Source: Labilibaculum sp. K2S
Lineage (GTDB): Bacteria > Bacteroidota > Bacteroidia > Bacteroidales > Marinifilaceae
Direction of reading: 5' to 3'
DNA: 64,000 nucleotides
NCBI RefSeq assembly: GCF_030372765.1
Contig: NZ_JAUCMW010000017.1
Coordinates: forward strand, 1-64,000
Below, one piece after another: positions 9,078 to 19,146 of this stretch (the first letter of the stretch is position 1; each line of letters begins with the position of its first letter). The notes below the pieces were generated by a model, which saw nothing but the letters and a program-made list of their open reading frames with translations, had not been told where the DNA came from and did not search any database. Both the position numbers and the translations under genes were made by a program.

Positions 9078-9246
9078 AGTGTTAATTTTTATAGGTTCTT
9101 CTTATATGTGGCATAACATGTTATAATGTATATTATACTATGAAAGTTACATAAGCTAATTAATGAATCATAAAATAATTATTACTCTGGCGCAATATAG
9201 AATACATCTAGATAGTGCTATTGGGAGGAGAAACAACCGTCAATTT

Positions 9247-9402
9247 TCAACATACTCTTTTCTGATTCTCTTTACTGTTATCAATTGCGCCTACTTTTTT
9301 TACAACCTTTGAAATGGTATGTCGGGAACAGCCAAGCATATTCTGAATATAATTGTAGCTTTTGCCATCAATGAGCATACTCTCAATTATTGCATGGTAC
9401 AT
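9247..9402 (-). pseudogene. Short helix-turn-helix remnant
   Basis: From the ATG at 9402 a 51-residue frame reads a helix-turn-helix: IESMLIDGKSYNYIQNMLG followed by CSRHTISKVVKKVG. This resembles the N-terminal DNA-binding part of resolvase or transposase-type proteins. The frame is open a few codons upstream and then meets a stop, and nothing longer continues downstream. It is either a decayed mobile-element gene or a very small DNA-binding protein. The rest of 9078-9681 shows no gene. Confidence 0.4.
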
Positions 9403-9681
9403 TTTATGTAGTTCTTTAATTGTGTTGCATTAAACATTGATTTTTGTCCTTAATGCATCATTTCATAAATGAACTTTTGGGAGTATGTGCTAATTGCCAT
9501 TATATCGATAACTGGAACATAAATCTTATTTTTAACAAACTTTAAGTCTCTGCCCGATCATATTTTTATTTTAAAATGATTGATAGCGGCTTATTTTTTT
9601 ATATTTGTTATACCTAATGTTGATAATATCTGAATTGATATTTCATCGACACGATAAATATTTAATTTAAAATTTAAGCAT
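9403..9681. other. Gene-free stretch upstream of the rhodanese gene
   Basis: I see no coding frame, strong hairpin or repeat here. It separates the accessory region from the rhodanese/efflux locus and should contain the rhodanese promoter. No confident promoter pair was found. Confidence 0.4.
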
Positions 9682-10044
9682 ATGTTCTTTTTTAAAAATA
9701 ACGATAACGGCCCTAAAACAAGTTACACCGCTCTTGAGTTGATGAACGAGATGGAGAAGCGAAATGATATTTTGCTGATTGATGTTCGCGAGCCTCATGA
9801 ATTGGCGAAAGAGGGTATCAAAAATGCCATGCATATTCCTGTAAATCAGATACCGGATAAGCTTCCTCTTTTACCAAAGGACAAAGACATGGTGATTTTC
9901 TGTCATGTAGGATTTAGAAGCAAGCAAGTAAGAAACTACCTGCATAAATTGGGTTATCACAGAGCCGCGCATCTAAAAGGCGGACTGAACAGTTGGAATA
10001 AGGAGTTGAAACAGAAAGCCAGTCAACTTAGTGAGGTTGAATAA
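9682..10044 (+). CDS. Single-domain rhodanese, paralogue A
   Basis: A 120-residue, one-domain rhodanese with the active-site loop CHVGFR and Cys74, preceded by the LLIDVREPHE strand typical of the fold. It has no signal peptide, so it is cytoplasmic. Such proteins carry persulfide sulfur on the Cys for sulfur transfer or detoxification; the substrate is unknown. It is closely related to the rhodanese at 26271-26624: same length, Cys at the same position, shared motifs EMEKR, DVRE, QIP and RSKQV. The two genes bracket the leftward efflux locus. A strong terminator follows. Confidence 0.88.
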   Translation: MFFFKNNDNGPKTSYTALELMNEMEKRNDILLIDVREPHELAKEGIKNAMHIPVNQIPDKLPLLPKDKDMVIFCHVGFRSKQVRNYLHKLGYHRAAHLKGGLNSWNKELKQKASQLSEVE

Positions 10045-10067
10045 CTTGCAGATATAAAAGAAAAAAG

Positions 10068-10099
10068 GCTCAATAATTTAGATTATTGAGCTTTTTTTC
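10068..10099. terminator. Bidirectional intrinsic terminator
   Basis: A 10-bp stem (gctcaataat / attattgagc, 10068-10077 with 10082-10091), flanked by an A-run on the left and an eight-base T-run on the right. It sits between the converging rhodanese gene and the last ABC permease gene of the efflux locus, so it can serve both. Confidence 0.85.
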
Positions 10100-10124
10100 T
10101 TTGTGTTCATAGTGGATTGGTATC

Positions 10125-10826
10125 CTATACAAATCGTTCCCGCTTTTGCATGTTGATTAAACTCCATAAAATTGATATGACTGAACCCACAACCAGCATC
10201 ATTCGGTTTTGAGAAAGCACGTTTTGCCAAATACTGTAACTCATATCACCCGGAACATTGAAGGGGTTTAGGAATATGTTCCATTTACTGGATTGAAGCG
10301 GTTCTGCAAGGATTAAAAATGCCAGACCAATAATTACCATAACTACCGCGGCTCCACTCGCATTCTTGATTAGAGTGGCCAAAAGGAATGCAAGACTGGC
10401 TAAAAACAGCAGACAATACATCAGTTGGTAAACCATATGAAAAACGGATATGCGGATAATTGTAAACACTGTTATCCACGACATCAGGCACATGGTTAAT
10501 AGCAAAAGTAATACGCTTAGAGCAAAGCGCACCAAATACACTTTATATCTGTAATTGGGGATTCCAAACAGAATTTCGAGCATTCGGGTATCTTTATCGC
10601 TTTGTATGTTGTAGATAACAGGGTAGAATAAAATCAGAACCCCCGGAAATATTAAGCTTTTATAAATATCTGCTTCATCGGGACTCGAATCCGAGAACAA
10701 CATGATACCGGTTACCATCAGGAAAAAGGCGAAAGCTGCAATCAGAAAATAGATGAATTTATTCGCAAATATAATCTTGATGTTGTAGCGTATAAAATCG
10801 GTTGTGAGTATCAGTTTTTCTTTCAT
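10125..10826 (-). CDS. ABC-2 type transporter permease, last gene of the efflux locus
   Basis: A 233-residue inner-membrane protein with about six hydrophobic helices (for example FIYFLIAAFAFFLMVTGIML and ASGAAVVMVIIGLAFLIL). It lacks motifs beyond the ABC-2 permease pattern, with a short cytosolic loop SDKDTRMLEILFG after the second helix. It probably works as the membrane half of an ABC exporter with an ATPase from this cluster. The RND-fused NBD just upstream and the free ATPase at 25122-26006 are both candidates. It starts 200 bp after the fused RND-ABC gene. Confidence 0.8.
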   Translation of the reverse strand: MKEKLILTTDFIRYNIKIIFANKFIYFLIAAFAFFLMVTGIMLFSDSSPDEADIYKSLIFPGVLILFYPVIYNIQSDKDTRMLEILFGIPNYRYKVYLVRFALSVLLLLLTMCLMSWITVFTIIRISVFHMVYQLMYCLLFLASLAFLLATLIKNASGAAVVMVIIGLAFLILAEPLQSSKWNIFLNPFNVPGDMSYSIWQNVLSQNRMMLVVGSVISILWSLINMQKRERFV

Positions 10827-11026
10827 GTGTCTAAATTTGTTTTTTATTGCTACATGGAACTTACCATGCTGGAATAATCATCCCCTTGTGTGTCAAAATT
10901 GCTTTGGCATGGATGTTTCATATGATTATTGTTTTTTACCGTAAAGTGCACCTTCCATTTTCCTTAGTGATTTTCGTGAATAACTTCCTTTACCTTCGTG
11001 GTTAAATTATTTTTTTGTTTTCGTGG

Positions 11027-14000
11027 TTAACCCTTTTCTTCCTCATTCAGCAAACACAAATAAGCATCTTCTAAATTTGCTTTTGTATTTACAGCTCCGT
11101 AACCCGGATTTTCATCTGCCAAACAGCGAATCCGAATCTGATCTTTGTCGCGCATATGATGAATAATAACATGTTTGGTTTTTAAATCTTCAAACTCTTC
11201 GGTTGATACCGTCAGCATCCACACTTTTTTGTCGGCTATGCCTGCCATGTGAATCGGTTCGCCTAGGTATTTTAGTTCTCCTTTTTTCATCACTGCAACC
11301 CGGTTACACGAACTGGCAACATCTTCAATAATGTGGGTGGAGAAAATCACAATTCTGTCCTGACTTAGTTCTACCAATAAGTTTCTGAATCGAATTCGCT
11401 CGCGCGGATCAAGGCCGGCGGTTGGCTCATCAACCACCAAAATTCTTGGTAAGTGAAGAAGAATCTGTGCAATCCCGATTCTTTGTTTCATTCCTCCGGA
11501 AAAGGAACCGATCTTATTGTCTTTTTGATCGAGCATGTGAACGGCTTTAAGTACATATTCCACACGTTTCATTCGTTCGGTATTGTTACTCAATTTTTTC
11601 AGAATTCCCATGTAGTTTAGGAAATCCCATGCGCTCATGTTTTCGTACATGCCGAATTCCTGTGGCAGGTAACCAATTAAACCTTGCAGCTCTTCACGTT
11701 TTTCGCGTACATCAATTCCGTTAATGGTGATTTGCCCGTAACTCTGTTCCAGAATACCACAAATAATTCTCATCAGGGTTGATTTACCGGCACCATTGGG
11801 TCCCAGTAATCCGAACATTCCGTTTTTAATATCAAAGGAAACGCCTTTAACGGCTTTAAACGGAACTTTCTTTTTCCCGATTACAGGGATGATTAAAACA
11901 AATCGGTAGAAGAATTTGCGGATGCCGCTAAATCGGCCTTTCACTCGGTTGATGTTTATTTTTTCATGATAAATTTTATCAGAAGATACTTTGATCAGTA
12001 AAGCCAGATACCAGAAAAAGGCCAAGGGAGCAATGAGTCCGATTAGTTCGTATTGCTGATAAAAATAAACGAACACAGGTACCGGGAATAACCAGTACAT
12101 GATTTTATGCAGTGCGTAAATAAATCGGGGCATCCATTTCTTACTGCTTTCTTTTTTTAGATGATTATGGTATTCCATAACGGGAGCCATAAAATTCAAA
12201 ATCAGAATTTGGAATAGTATGGACAAGCCAAGCAACCAGTATTTGTTTTCGAGATGGTAGTAAATAAAAAAGAACAGGAAAGCAAGCAAAGGCAATTGCC
12301 AGATTAAGGTCACAAAATCTCGGATAGATGAATAGGATTCCTTTAAACCCAATCGCTCTCTTATTTTAAGTCCTGATTTCCATTCCCTGATAAACCGACC
12401 ATCCCATTCGTATATTTTTACCAAATTTCTAATTTCGATGTGCAAAGCATCATCAGGAGCTATTAACGTTTCGTTGGCTTTTCTTAAACTGGCCTGAATA
12501 AAATAGATGCATGCGGGTACCGATAACAGCAAAATCAGGAATGTGATGATCTGCCAAATTTTGCTGTCTACTTCCACGTAAATGAAGTAGGTTCCTATCA
12601 TCCAAATGGTAATTTGAAGAGCTTTTACCCACACGGGCTGGCTTTGTATCCAGTTTAAACTGGTTCGCAATCCTGCATATAGTGTTGGAATAAAAACCAA
12701 GGTGAGAATTGTACTTAGGCTTAGCCCGCCAATTACGGTTATGGCAAAGGGAACTCCTATTGTTGTTACATATTCGGCACGGCCAAGTGCAAGTGGCATT
12801 AGAGCAATAATGGTGGTGATGGCGGTAATCAGGATAGGGCGTATACGTGCCAGTCCGGCCATAATAAGAGCTCTGGATTCCCGGTAGCCACGTTTCTGCA
12901 GGACGTTTGAATAATCAATCATGATAATTCCGTTGTTCACAACAATCCCCAGCAGAATAATTAGTCCGGTAAATACATTGGCGTTCATCAGAGAGGTTCC
13001 GGTAAGGATTAAGGCAATTAGTGATCCGATTGCAGCCATAGGAATGGAAAACATCATTACAATAGGCATGGTGAACGATTCAAAGACCGAAGCCAGAATC
13101 ATAAATATCAAAATAATGGCCATCAGAAACAGAAAGCCAAATTCAGCCAGATTGTCTTCCTCATGAATAATTTCCAGCGCAATACCCGATGGAATATTCA
13201 TTCGTTCAACCAGTTCATCAACTTCTACTCTCGATGCAGTTAAGAGGTCTTTCTCATCGTTCACTTCATCGATAAACTGATATTCAACTTCGAGTTGTTT
13301 TTCCTGATTTGTCCTCTTAATTGTCGACAATCCGTCGGTGAAATTCAGATTACTGATGTTCTGTAATTCGAATTCAGCGCCTTGAGTACCTCTTACGGTA
13401 AGCTTACGCAGATCTTTTGCATCTCTTGTTTCCTGCTCGGTATTGTCGCCAAGTGTTTTAATAATTATATCGTACTCTTCGGTGCCTTGTTTGAACTTTA
13501 CACCACTCGAAAATTCTTTTTGAAATGAATTTAATTCCGATAATACCGATGTAACAGGAATATCGTATATCGCCATGATTTGTTTGTCTAATTCCATGAC
13601 CATTTCGGGGCGTTTGGCAGGAATTCGAACCGATACATTTTTAATGGAAGTCAATTGATTTAAATAGTATTCCAAATCTTCGGATACGTCGAGCATCTTA
13701 TTAAAATCCTGACCTTTAATAATCAGTTTTTCTTTTTGACTGCCCATTCCCAACATTTCCATAAATGGATTGTCGCCGCCAAAACCTCCGCCACCGCCAA
13801 ATCGACGACCTGTAGCCGGAGGATCCCAGCTGAAGGATGCCCGGGGCAAATCATCCAAACGTTCCAGAATGTTTTTCTTAATTCCAGGAATGGAAAGGTT
13901 TTGCTTCTCGCGATAATCATCAAGTAGTGTGATTGTTAAAACAGCTTCTTCTTCATAAACCTGACTGGTGATGTCTTTTTTCTCCTGAACAGAATCAAGT

Positions 14001-15745
14001 TTTTGCTCTACTTCCCGAATGAATAAATCGGTGTTTTCGAGAGTGGTTCCGCCGGGAAGTGTCACATAAAGATTCAAATCTTTCGTTTCGGTTTCTTCTG
14101 TCGAAATCATGCTCAGACCCAAACTAATCAGTAAGGTGACGAAAAACAGTCCCAAGGCGCCAAGAATAGTTCTTCCCGGATACCGCATACACGATTTCAG
14201 TGTTACCAGATAAATTTGTACCAATCGGTTATGGAGGGAAATATTCTGGAAATTAACGGCACGCGCAGCGTTTTTTCGTTTCAGAAAAGTGTGGGTAATC
14301 ATGGGAATTAAAAGCAGTGCAACAACCAGCGATACCAGCAAAGTGGAGATGATGGAAACACCGATGTGTTTACCCAATAATCCGATGAAAAAATTGGATG
14401 TAAACAGAAAAGGCAGGAAGACAGTGATTGTAGTTAGTGTGGCGGCAAAAATGGACCGCCATACTTCTTTGGTTCCCTGAATTACTGCTGTGTCCGGATC
14501 TTTCTTTTGGGCTGCCAGACGGTAAATGTTCTCGAGAACCACAATGCTGTTGTCGAGCAGCATACCAATGGCCAGCGCCATTCCCAAAAGGGTGAGTGTG
14601 TTGATGCTAATATCGTAAGCATAGAAAAAATTGAATGCTGTGTAAACCGAAATGGGGATTGCCAGCGCAATTGCGATTACCAAGCGAAGATTTTTAAGGA
14701 ATATCCAGAGAACGAAAATTGCCAGCAGTCCTCCAATTAATGCCAGTTCAATAATTAAATCGATATTGGTTTTCATGGTTTCGGCAGTGTTGGTTTGCAC
14801 CACCACAGTAATATCTTTGATTGCCAGTTCCTGATTGATTTCTTCAATTTTCGCAATTACATTGTCGGCCAATTCGATGATGTTGGATTGAGAATCGCGG
14901 GTTAGCTGAAGGGTTACTGCTTCTTTTCCGTTTACTCGGCTATATGAGGTTTCTTCCTTTACTCCAAAACGAATGCCTGCGATATCTTTCAGTTTTATAT
15001 TGCCTGCTTCTTTAACAACAAGCTCGTTTAATTCTGAGATATCAGTAAATTCTGAGATGACATTCACAAAGTGCATTTTGTCATTTTCAATCACTTTCCC
15101 GGCAAAACTTCGCATGTTGCTGTTCTTGCTTAGAACGGAACGAACATCCGACGGACTTATGCCATAACTTTTGCAAACATCATCGCTAAGCAGAATATCA
15201 ATGGATTTTTCGCGCCCGCCAAAAAGAGCCACATTGGCAATGCCATCGATATTTTTAATTTTATCGACTATTTCATTCTCCGTAATTTGCCGAACCCGGT
15301 CAACACCTCCACTTCCACGAACCTGAATATTCATGAACATGTTGTTGAGTTGTTCCATATCGAATTTAAACACCTGAACTCTGAATTCCTGAGGAAGATC
15401 TTTTTTCTTTTCCTCTACCTTTTCAGCCAGTTTTAAATAAGCATATTTAAGATTGGTTCCCTGTTCGAAAGATATTTCGATGCTTCCTCTTTGCTGTCCG
15501 GCTGTAGAGACTATTTTTTCAACGCCTTCCATTCCTCCTGCAATTCCTTCCAGAGGAATGATCGCTTCACTTTCCATATAGCGGGGATCTACTTCCATAG
15601 TAGTTCCTACCTCTACAAACAACATAGGAAGCTGTGCATTTGGAATCAGTTCAACCGGCAATTGCTTGTAGGAGAAAAACCCCAACAGGCTAAGCCCGGT
15701 GAAGAGCATTGCTATTAAAACCTTTCTTTTTATAATGAAGTTCAT
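11027..15745 (-). CDS. RND efflux pump fused to an ABC ATPase domain
   Basis: One open frame of 1572 residues. Residues 1 to about 1045 are a full RND (HAE1-like) permease with two periplasmic loops and the TM4 motif GMLLDNSIVVLENIYR. Two more hydrophobic helices follow (about 1048-1090). An ABC-type first strand comes next (LHIEIRNLVKIY, 1101-1112), then a 184-residue insert with four predicted helices. The rest of an ABC NBD begins at KAVKGVSFDIKNG (1297), with Walker A GPNGAGKST (near 1315), signature SFSGGMKQR (near 1414) and Walker B ILVVDEPTAGLD (near 1436). All three ATPase motifs are intact. Normal RND pumps use only the proton gradient, so this hybrid could couple both energy sources, or a duplicated ABC gene may simply have been joined. 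It lies between the standard RND gene and the ABC permease. Confidence 0.88.
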   Translation of the reverse strand: MNFIIKRKVLIAMLFTGLSLLGFFSYKQLPVELIPNAQLPMLFVEVGTTMEVDPRYMESEAIIPLEGIAGGMEGVEKIVSTAGQQRGSIEISFEQGTNLKYAYLKLAEKVEEKKKDLPQEFRVQVFKFDMEQLNNMFMNIQVRGSGGVDRVRQITENEIVDKIKNIDGIANVALFGGREKSIDILLSDDVCKSYGISPSDVRSVLSKNSNMRSFAGKVIENDKMHFVNVISEFTDISELNELVVKEAGNIKLKDIAGIRFGVKEETSYSRVNGKEAVTLQLTRDSQSNIIELADNVIAKIEEINQELAIKDITVVVQTNTAETMKTNIDLIIELALIGGLLAIFVLWIFLKNLRLVIAIALAIPISVYTAFNFFYAYDISINTLTLLGMALAIGMLLDNSIVVLENIYRLAAQKKDPDTAVIQGTKEVWRSIFAATLTTITVFLPFLFTSNFFIGLLGKHIGVSIISTLLVSLVVALLLIPMITHTFLKRKNAARAVNFQNISLHNRLVQIYLVTLKSCMRYPGRTILGALGLFFVTLLISLGLSMISTEETETKDLNLYVTLPGGTTLENTDLFIREVEQKLDSVQEKKDITSQVYEEEAVLTITLLDDYREKQNLSIPGIKKNILERLDDLPRASFSWDPPATGRRFGGGGGFGGDNPFMEMLGMGSQKEKLIIKGQDFNKMLDVSEDLEYYLNQLTSIKNVSVRIPAKRPEMVMELDKQIMAIYDIPVTSVLSELNSFQKEFSSGVKFKQGTEEYDIIIKTLGDNTEQETRDAKDLRKLTVRGTQGAEFELQNISNLNFTDGLSTIKRTNQEKQLEVEYQFIDEVNDEKDLLTASRVEVDELVERMNIPSGIALEIIHEEDNLAEFGFLFLMAIILIFMILASVFESFTMPIVMMFSIPMAAIGSLIALILTGTSLMNANVFTGLIILLGIVVNNGIIMIDYSNVLQKRGYRESRALIMAGLARIRPILITAITTIIALMPLALGRAEYVTTIGVPFAITVIGGLSLSTILTLVFIPTLYAGLRTSLNWIQSQPVWVKALQITIWMIGTYFIYVEVDSKIWQIITFLILLLSVPACIYFIQASLRKANETLIAPDDALHIEIRNLVKIYEWDGRFIREWKSGLKIRERLGLKESYSSIRDFVTLIWQLPLLAFLFFFIYYHLENKYWLLGLSILFQILILNFMAPVMEYHNHLKKESSKKWMPRFIYALHKIMYWLFPVPVFVYFYQQYELIGLIAPLAFFWYLALLIKVSSDKIYHEKININRVKGRFSGIRKFFYRFVLIIPVIGKKKVPFKAVKGVSFDIKNGMFGLLGPNGAGKSTLMRIICGILEQSYGQITINGIDVREKREELQGLIGYLPQEFGMYENMSAWDFLNYMGILKKLSNNTERMKRVEYVLKAVHMLDQKDNKIGSFSGGMKQRIGIAQILLHLPRILVVDEPTAGLDPRERIRFRNLLVELSQDRIVIFSTHIIEDVASSCNRVAVMKKGELKYLGEPIHMAGIADKKVWMLTVSTEEFEDLKTKHVIIHHMRDKDQIRIRCLADENPGYGAVNTKANLEDAYLCLLNEEEKG

Positions 15746-15818
15746 ATAATCTAAGCTTAATTAGCTGTTAGCTTGTTCCTGTTTATTGATGTTTTGTCAG
15801 ATTATTATTTAAATCTGT

Positions 15819-18800
15819 TTATTCCATTGTGTTGTTCGATGTTTTATTTTCCGATTTCGAAAAATAGCTTTGCATGCTATCGAAAATATAATACACACAA
15901 GGAATAACTACCAGTGTTAGCAGGGTTGAGGTGATTAAACCTGCAATTACCGCTATTGCCATTGGAGCCCGTAATGCTGCACTTTCACCAAACCCAATGG
16001 TTAGGGGAAGTAAGGCTAAAATGGTTGTGATACTGGTCATTACAATTGGTCGGATTCTGTTTTCTCCAGCCATAATTATCGAATCGCGCACGGAATTCCC
16101 TTGCTCCTTAAATTGGTTAATGGCATCGACCAGAATAATGGAATCGTTCACCGCGATTCCTCCCAGCATAATAATACCGATGTAGGCCATGATGTTCATA
16201 GGCATACCCAAAAGGAAAAATGCCCAAATGGCACCAACTCCAGCCAATGGAATTGTGAGTAGAATGGTGAAAGGATGAATGAGTGATTCAAATTGAGAAG
16301 CCAAAACCATATATACCAATATGATCGAAAGGATCAAAGCAAAGCTTAAATTGGAGAGTGCTTCCTGGCGTTTCTGTTCTTCGCCAATCAGATTTACCTG
16401 ATAGCCTTGTGGTAATTCAATATTTGCGAGTTTGGTGTTTATTTTATCGACAACCTGATCGAAAGCAACTTCTCCACGAATATCGGCACTGATCTTTCCA
16501 ATTCTGGTCTGATTTCGTCTTAGCATTTGTTTCGGAGAAGAGGATTTTTCGATGTGCGCTACTTCGTAGAGTGGAATTTTCTGATCTCCGCTTTTTAGCA
16601 GAAGCGTATTTAATTCAGACAGACTTGTTTCGGGCATCTGAATGGTAATGTCATTCATTTCTCCACCTTGTTCGAATTTGCCGGCATCTTTTCCCATCAA
16701 AATGTCTTTTAGCTGACTGGCAATTCCTTCTGTACTTAGATTAAACAGGCCGGCTTTGTAGCGATCAATTACCACATTAACTTCCGGGGCTCCTTCTTCA
16801 ATATTGGTTTTTATATTTGTCAAATCGGGAACTTGAGTCAGGAGTTCTTTAATTTCTTTGGAAAGCTGTTCCAGAACTTTCATTTCTTTTCCTTTCACCT
16901 CAACTTCAATGGGAGCACTTTCTGTTCCAATGGTCGATTGCAAAGCCGTTTCATCGTGGATAATGGATATCTCCGCATCGGGAATATCACCAACCAATTG
17001 ACTTACGTTTTCGAGTATTGCTTCCGATTGAGCAGTGTATTCGCTTTTTAAACGAATTTTTATGCTGGCGGTATTTTCATTTTGAAATACGGCTTTGTCG
17101 GTAGCAGAACTGCTTCCCGGACCGATTTGAGTGTATACAGTTTCGAAATAATTTCCCATGGATTGTTTCAGCATGGATTCAATGGCTTCAACAGTTTTAG
17201 ATGTTCTTTCCAGTTGAGTTCCTTCTTTCAATTGAATATCAAGACTGAATTCGCCGACTCCGCTTTTGGGTAAATATTCATTTCCAACATAGGGCAAAAT
17301 AAGTCCTGTTAGTACAATTAATAAACTTGCGGCTCCAATTACCAGGCTTCGTTTGTTTAGTAAATTGGACAGTAAAGTTCCGTACCAACCGATTTTAACC
17401 GATTTAAATTTTGTGTTTTTGCCTTTTCCCTTGTAGGCGTAATGAAACAACATGGGAATCATTAAAATAGCTACAAAAAGAGAGGCTATCAGCGAAAAAG
17501 CAACCGTCCAGGCCTGATCTTTAAATAGAGCACCGGATGCTCCGTGCATATACACAATAGGAAGAAACACAACGATTGTGGTAAGAGTGGAAGCTACAAT
17601 GGCACCTCCTACTTCCGAAGTTCCTTCTATGGCGGCATCTTTTACCGAGAGCCCGAGCTCCATTTTCCGAAAGATATTCTCGATTACAACAATGGCGTTG
17701 TCGACCAACATTCCGGCTCCTAAAGCCAAACCGCCCAATGTCATAACGTTCAAACTTAATCCGGTAAAATACATTAGGTTAAAGGTGGCGATGATGGAGA
17801 CAGGAATTGCAAAACTGACAATTGCGGTCACTTTTATTCTTCGCAAAAAGACAAAAAGGACCAGAATGGCAATGAGAACACCAATTAAAGCGGTTTCTTC
17901 TACTTCATCAATGGCTTTTTGAATGAACTGACCTTGGTTTTGAACCACGATAAATTGATATCCCGGCAAGGCTTTTTTTATGGAACCCATTGTTTTTTCA
18001 AAATCTTCAACTGCCTGAACAGTATTCGATCCCGTTTCTTTGTAAATGGATAAACCGATGCATCTTTGGCCATTGATACGGACAATATTTTGTGCTTTTT
18101 TTGCCACAAAACTTACCTTGGCAACATCTTTTAAAAGAATTGGAACTTTGTCTTTTACCAGAACCTGGTTTCCTGCATTTATGGGATCAGACGATGAGGC
18201 TGAGGATTGTGTGGTTCCGACAATTATATTTTCGATTTCCTGAACATTTCGGATTAAACCAGCACCTTTAATAATGTACTTGGTTCCCATTTCCACAATG
18301 CTTCCACCTGAAACATTTTGGTTCAGACTTTTAATTTTCTGTACAATTTGATCGATGGTTATTTTGTGGGCATCCAAAAGATATTGGCTGGTTTCGATGC
18401 GTACTTCTTTCTCTTGTGTACCGGTCAATTCTACTTCAGCAATTCCTTCCAAACGAATCAACTCGTTACGAATATAATTTTCACCTACTTTTCGCAATTC
18501 ATCCATGTCTTTAATTTCCGGATGAAGCATTCCGATAATTAGAATGGGAGATGCATTGGGATCGTGTTGTGTAATGGTGAATTCATCAATATCGGCATTC
18601 TGACTGTAGGCGGTTAGTGCTTTTTGCAAATTCAGAAAAGCTTCATCCATATCACTTCCCCAGGAATACTCAACAGTTACTCTTGCCGAGCCAACCATAC
18701 AAATGGATGAAACCTGACTCACCCCTTTTTGTCGAATGGATTGTGCTTCTATGTTTTCAATAAATTGCTTTTCGATCTCTTCAGGAGGACGTTCGCCGGC

Positions 18801-18953
18801 TTTAATTTCCACAAATATGCGGGGTGCATTCATTTCCGGGAACAGGTCAACATTTAATTTGCCGAGTGACACGTACCCCAGAAGTAATATTGCCATTACA
18901 ATCATGGAAACAGTTACCGGATAATTGACCGAAAATTGAGTTATTTTCTTCAT
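15819..18953 (-). CDS. RND efflux permease (HAE1/AcrB-like)
   Basis: A 1044-residue inner-membrane pump of normal RND length. It has an N-terminal helix (NYPVTVSMIVMAILLLGYVS), two large periplasmic loops and twelve helices. The proton-relay helix reads GMLVDNAIVVIENIF, with Asp-Asn where AcrB has Asp-Asp. It should export hydrophobic or amphiphilic compounds through the TolC protein of the same operon by way of the adaptor. It lies between the adaptor gene and the fused RND-ABC gene. The substrate cannot be told from sequence. CusA-type metal binding is not evident. Confidence 0.93.
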   Translation of the reverse strand: MKKITQFSVNYPVTVSMIVMAILLLGYVSLGKLNVDLFPEMNAPRIFVEIKAGERPPEEIEKQFIENIEAQSIRQKGVSQVSSICMVGSARVTVEYSWGSDMDEAFLNLQKALTAYSQNADIDEFTITQHDPNASPILIIGMLHPEIKDMDELRKVGENYIRNELIRLEGIAEVELTGTQEKEVRIETSQYLLDAHKITIDQIVQKIKSLNQNVSGGSIVEMGTKYIIKGAGLIRNVQEIENIIVGTTQSSASSSDPINAGNQVLVKDKVPILLKDVAKVSFVAKKAQNIVRINGQRCIGLSIYKETGSNTVQAVEDFEKTMGSIKKALPGYQFIVVQNQGQFIQKAIDEVEETALIGVLIAILVLFVFLRRIKVTAIVSFAIPVSIIATFNLMYFTGLSLNVMTLGGLALGAGMLVDNAIVVIENIFRKMELGLSVKDAAIEGTSEVGGAIVASTLTTIVVFLPIVYMHGASGALFKDQAWTVAFSLIASLFVAILMIPMLFHYAYKGKGKNTKFKSVKIGWYGTLLSNLLNKRSLVIGAASLLIVLTGLILPYVGNEYLPKSGVGEFSLDIQLKEGTQLERTSKTVEAIESMLKQSMGNYFETVYTQIGPGSSSATDKAVFQNENTASIKIRLKSEYTAQSEAILENVSQLVGDIPDAEISIIHDETALQSTIGTESAPIEVEVKGKEMKVLEQLSKEIKELLTQVPDLTNIKTNIEEGAPEVNVVIDRYKAGLFNLSTEGIASQLKDILMGKDAGKFEQGGEMNDITIQMPETSLSELNTLLLKSGDQKIPLYEVAHIEKSSSPKQMLRRNQTRIGKISADIRGEVAFDQVVDKINTKLANIELPQGYQVNLIGEEQKRQEALSNLSFALILSIILVYMVLASQFESLIHPFTILLTIPLAGVGAIWAFFLLGMPMNIMAYIGIIMLGGIAVNDSIILVDAINQFKEQGNSVRDSIIMAGENRIRPIVMTSITTILALLPLTIGFGESAALRAPMAIAVIAGLITSTLLTLVVIPCVYYIFDSMQSYFSKSENKTSNNTME

Positions 18954-19146
18954 TTTGAAAGCAATTTATTATTGAATGACATAGACTGCCATGTTATATT
19001 GGATATGATTTGAAACAGATCTGTAAATTCAATAGTTTGTTTAGGTATTGTAAGTGACTGATTTTTGGAATGATTTACTTTAAGGATATCTCAATTTGAA
19101 AATAAACGTTCTGTAAATCAATCTAATATCTATCGATCTCTTGAGA

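Noticed and set aside
11027..15745. RND-ABC joint as a frameshift or stop read-through artefact
   Set aside because: The frame is continuous over 1572 codons, and the joining segment has its own ordered helices. Only an assembly error could still explain it, so it is listed as a check instead.
15819..18953. Several long plus-strand frames inside the RND genes (for example 17578-17922 and 12921-13166)
   Set aside because: They lie wholly inside well supported minus-strand RND genes, with low-complexity hydrophobic translations, as expected of antisense shadows.
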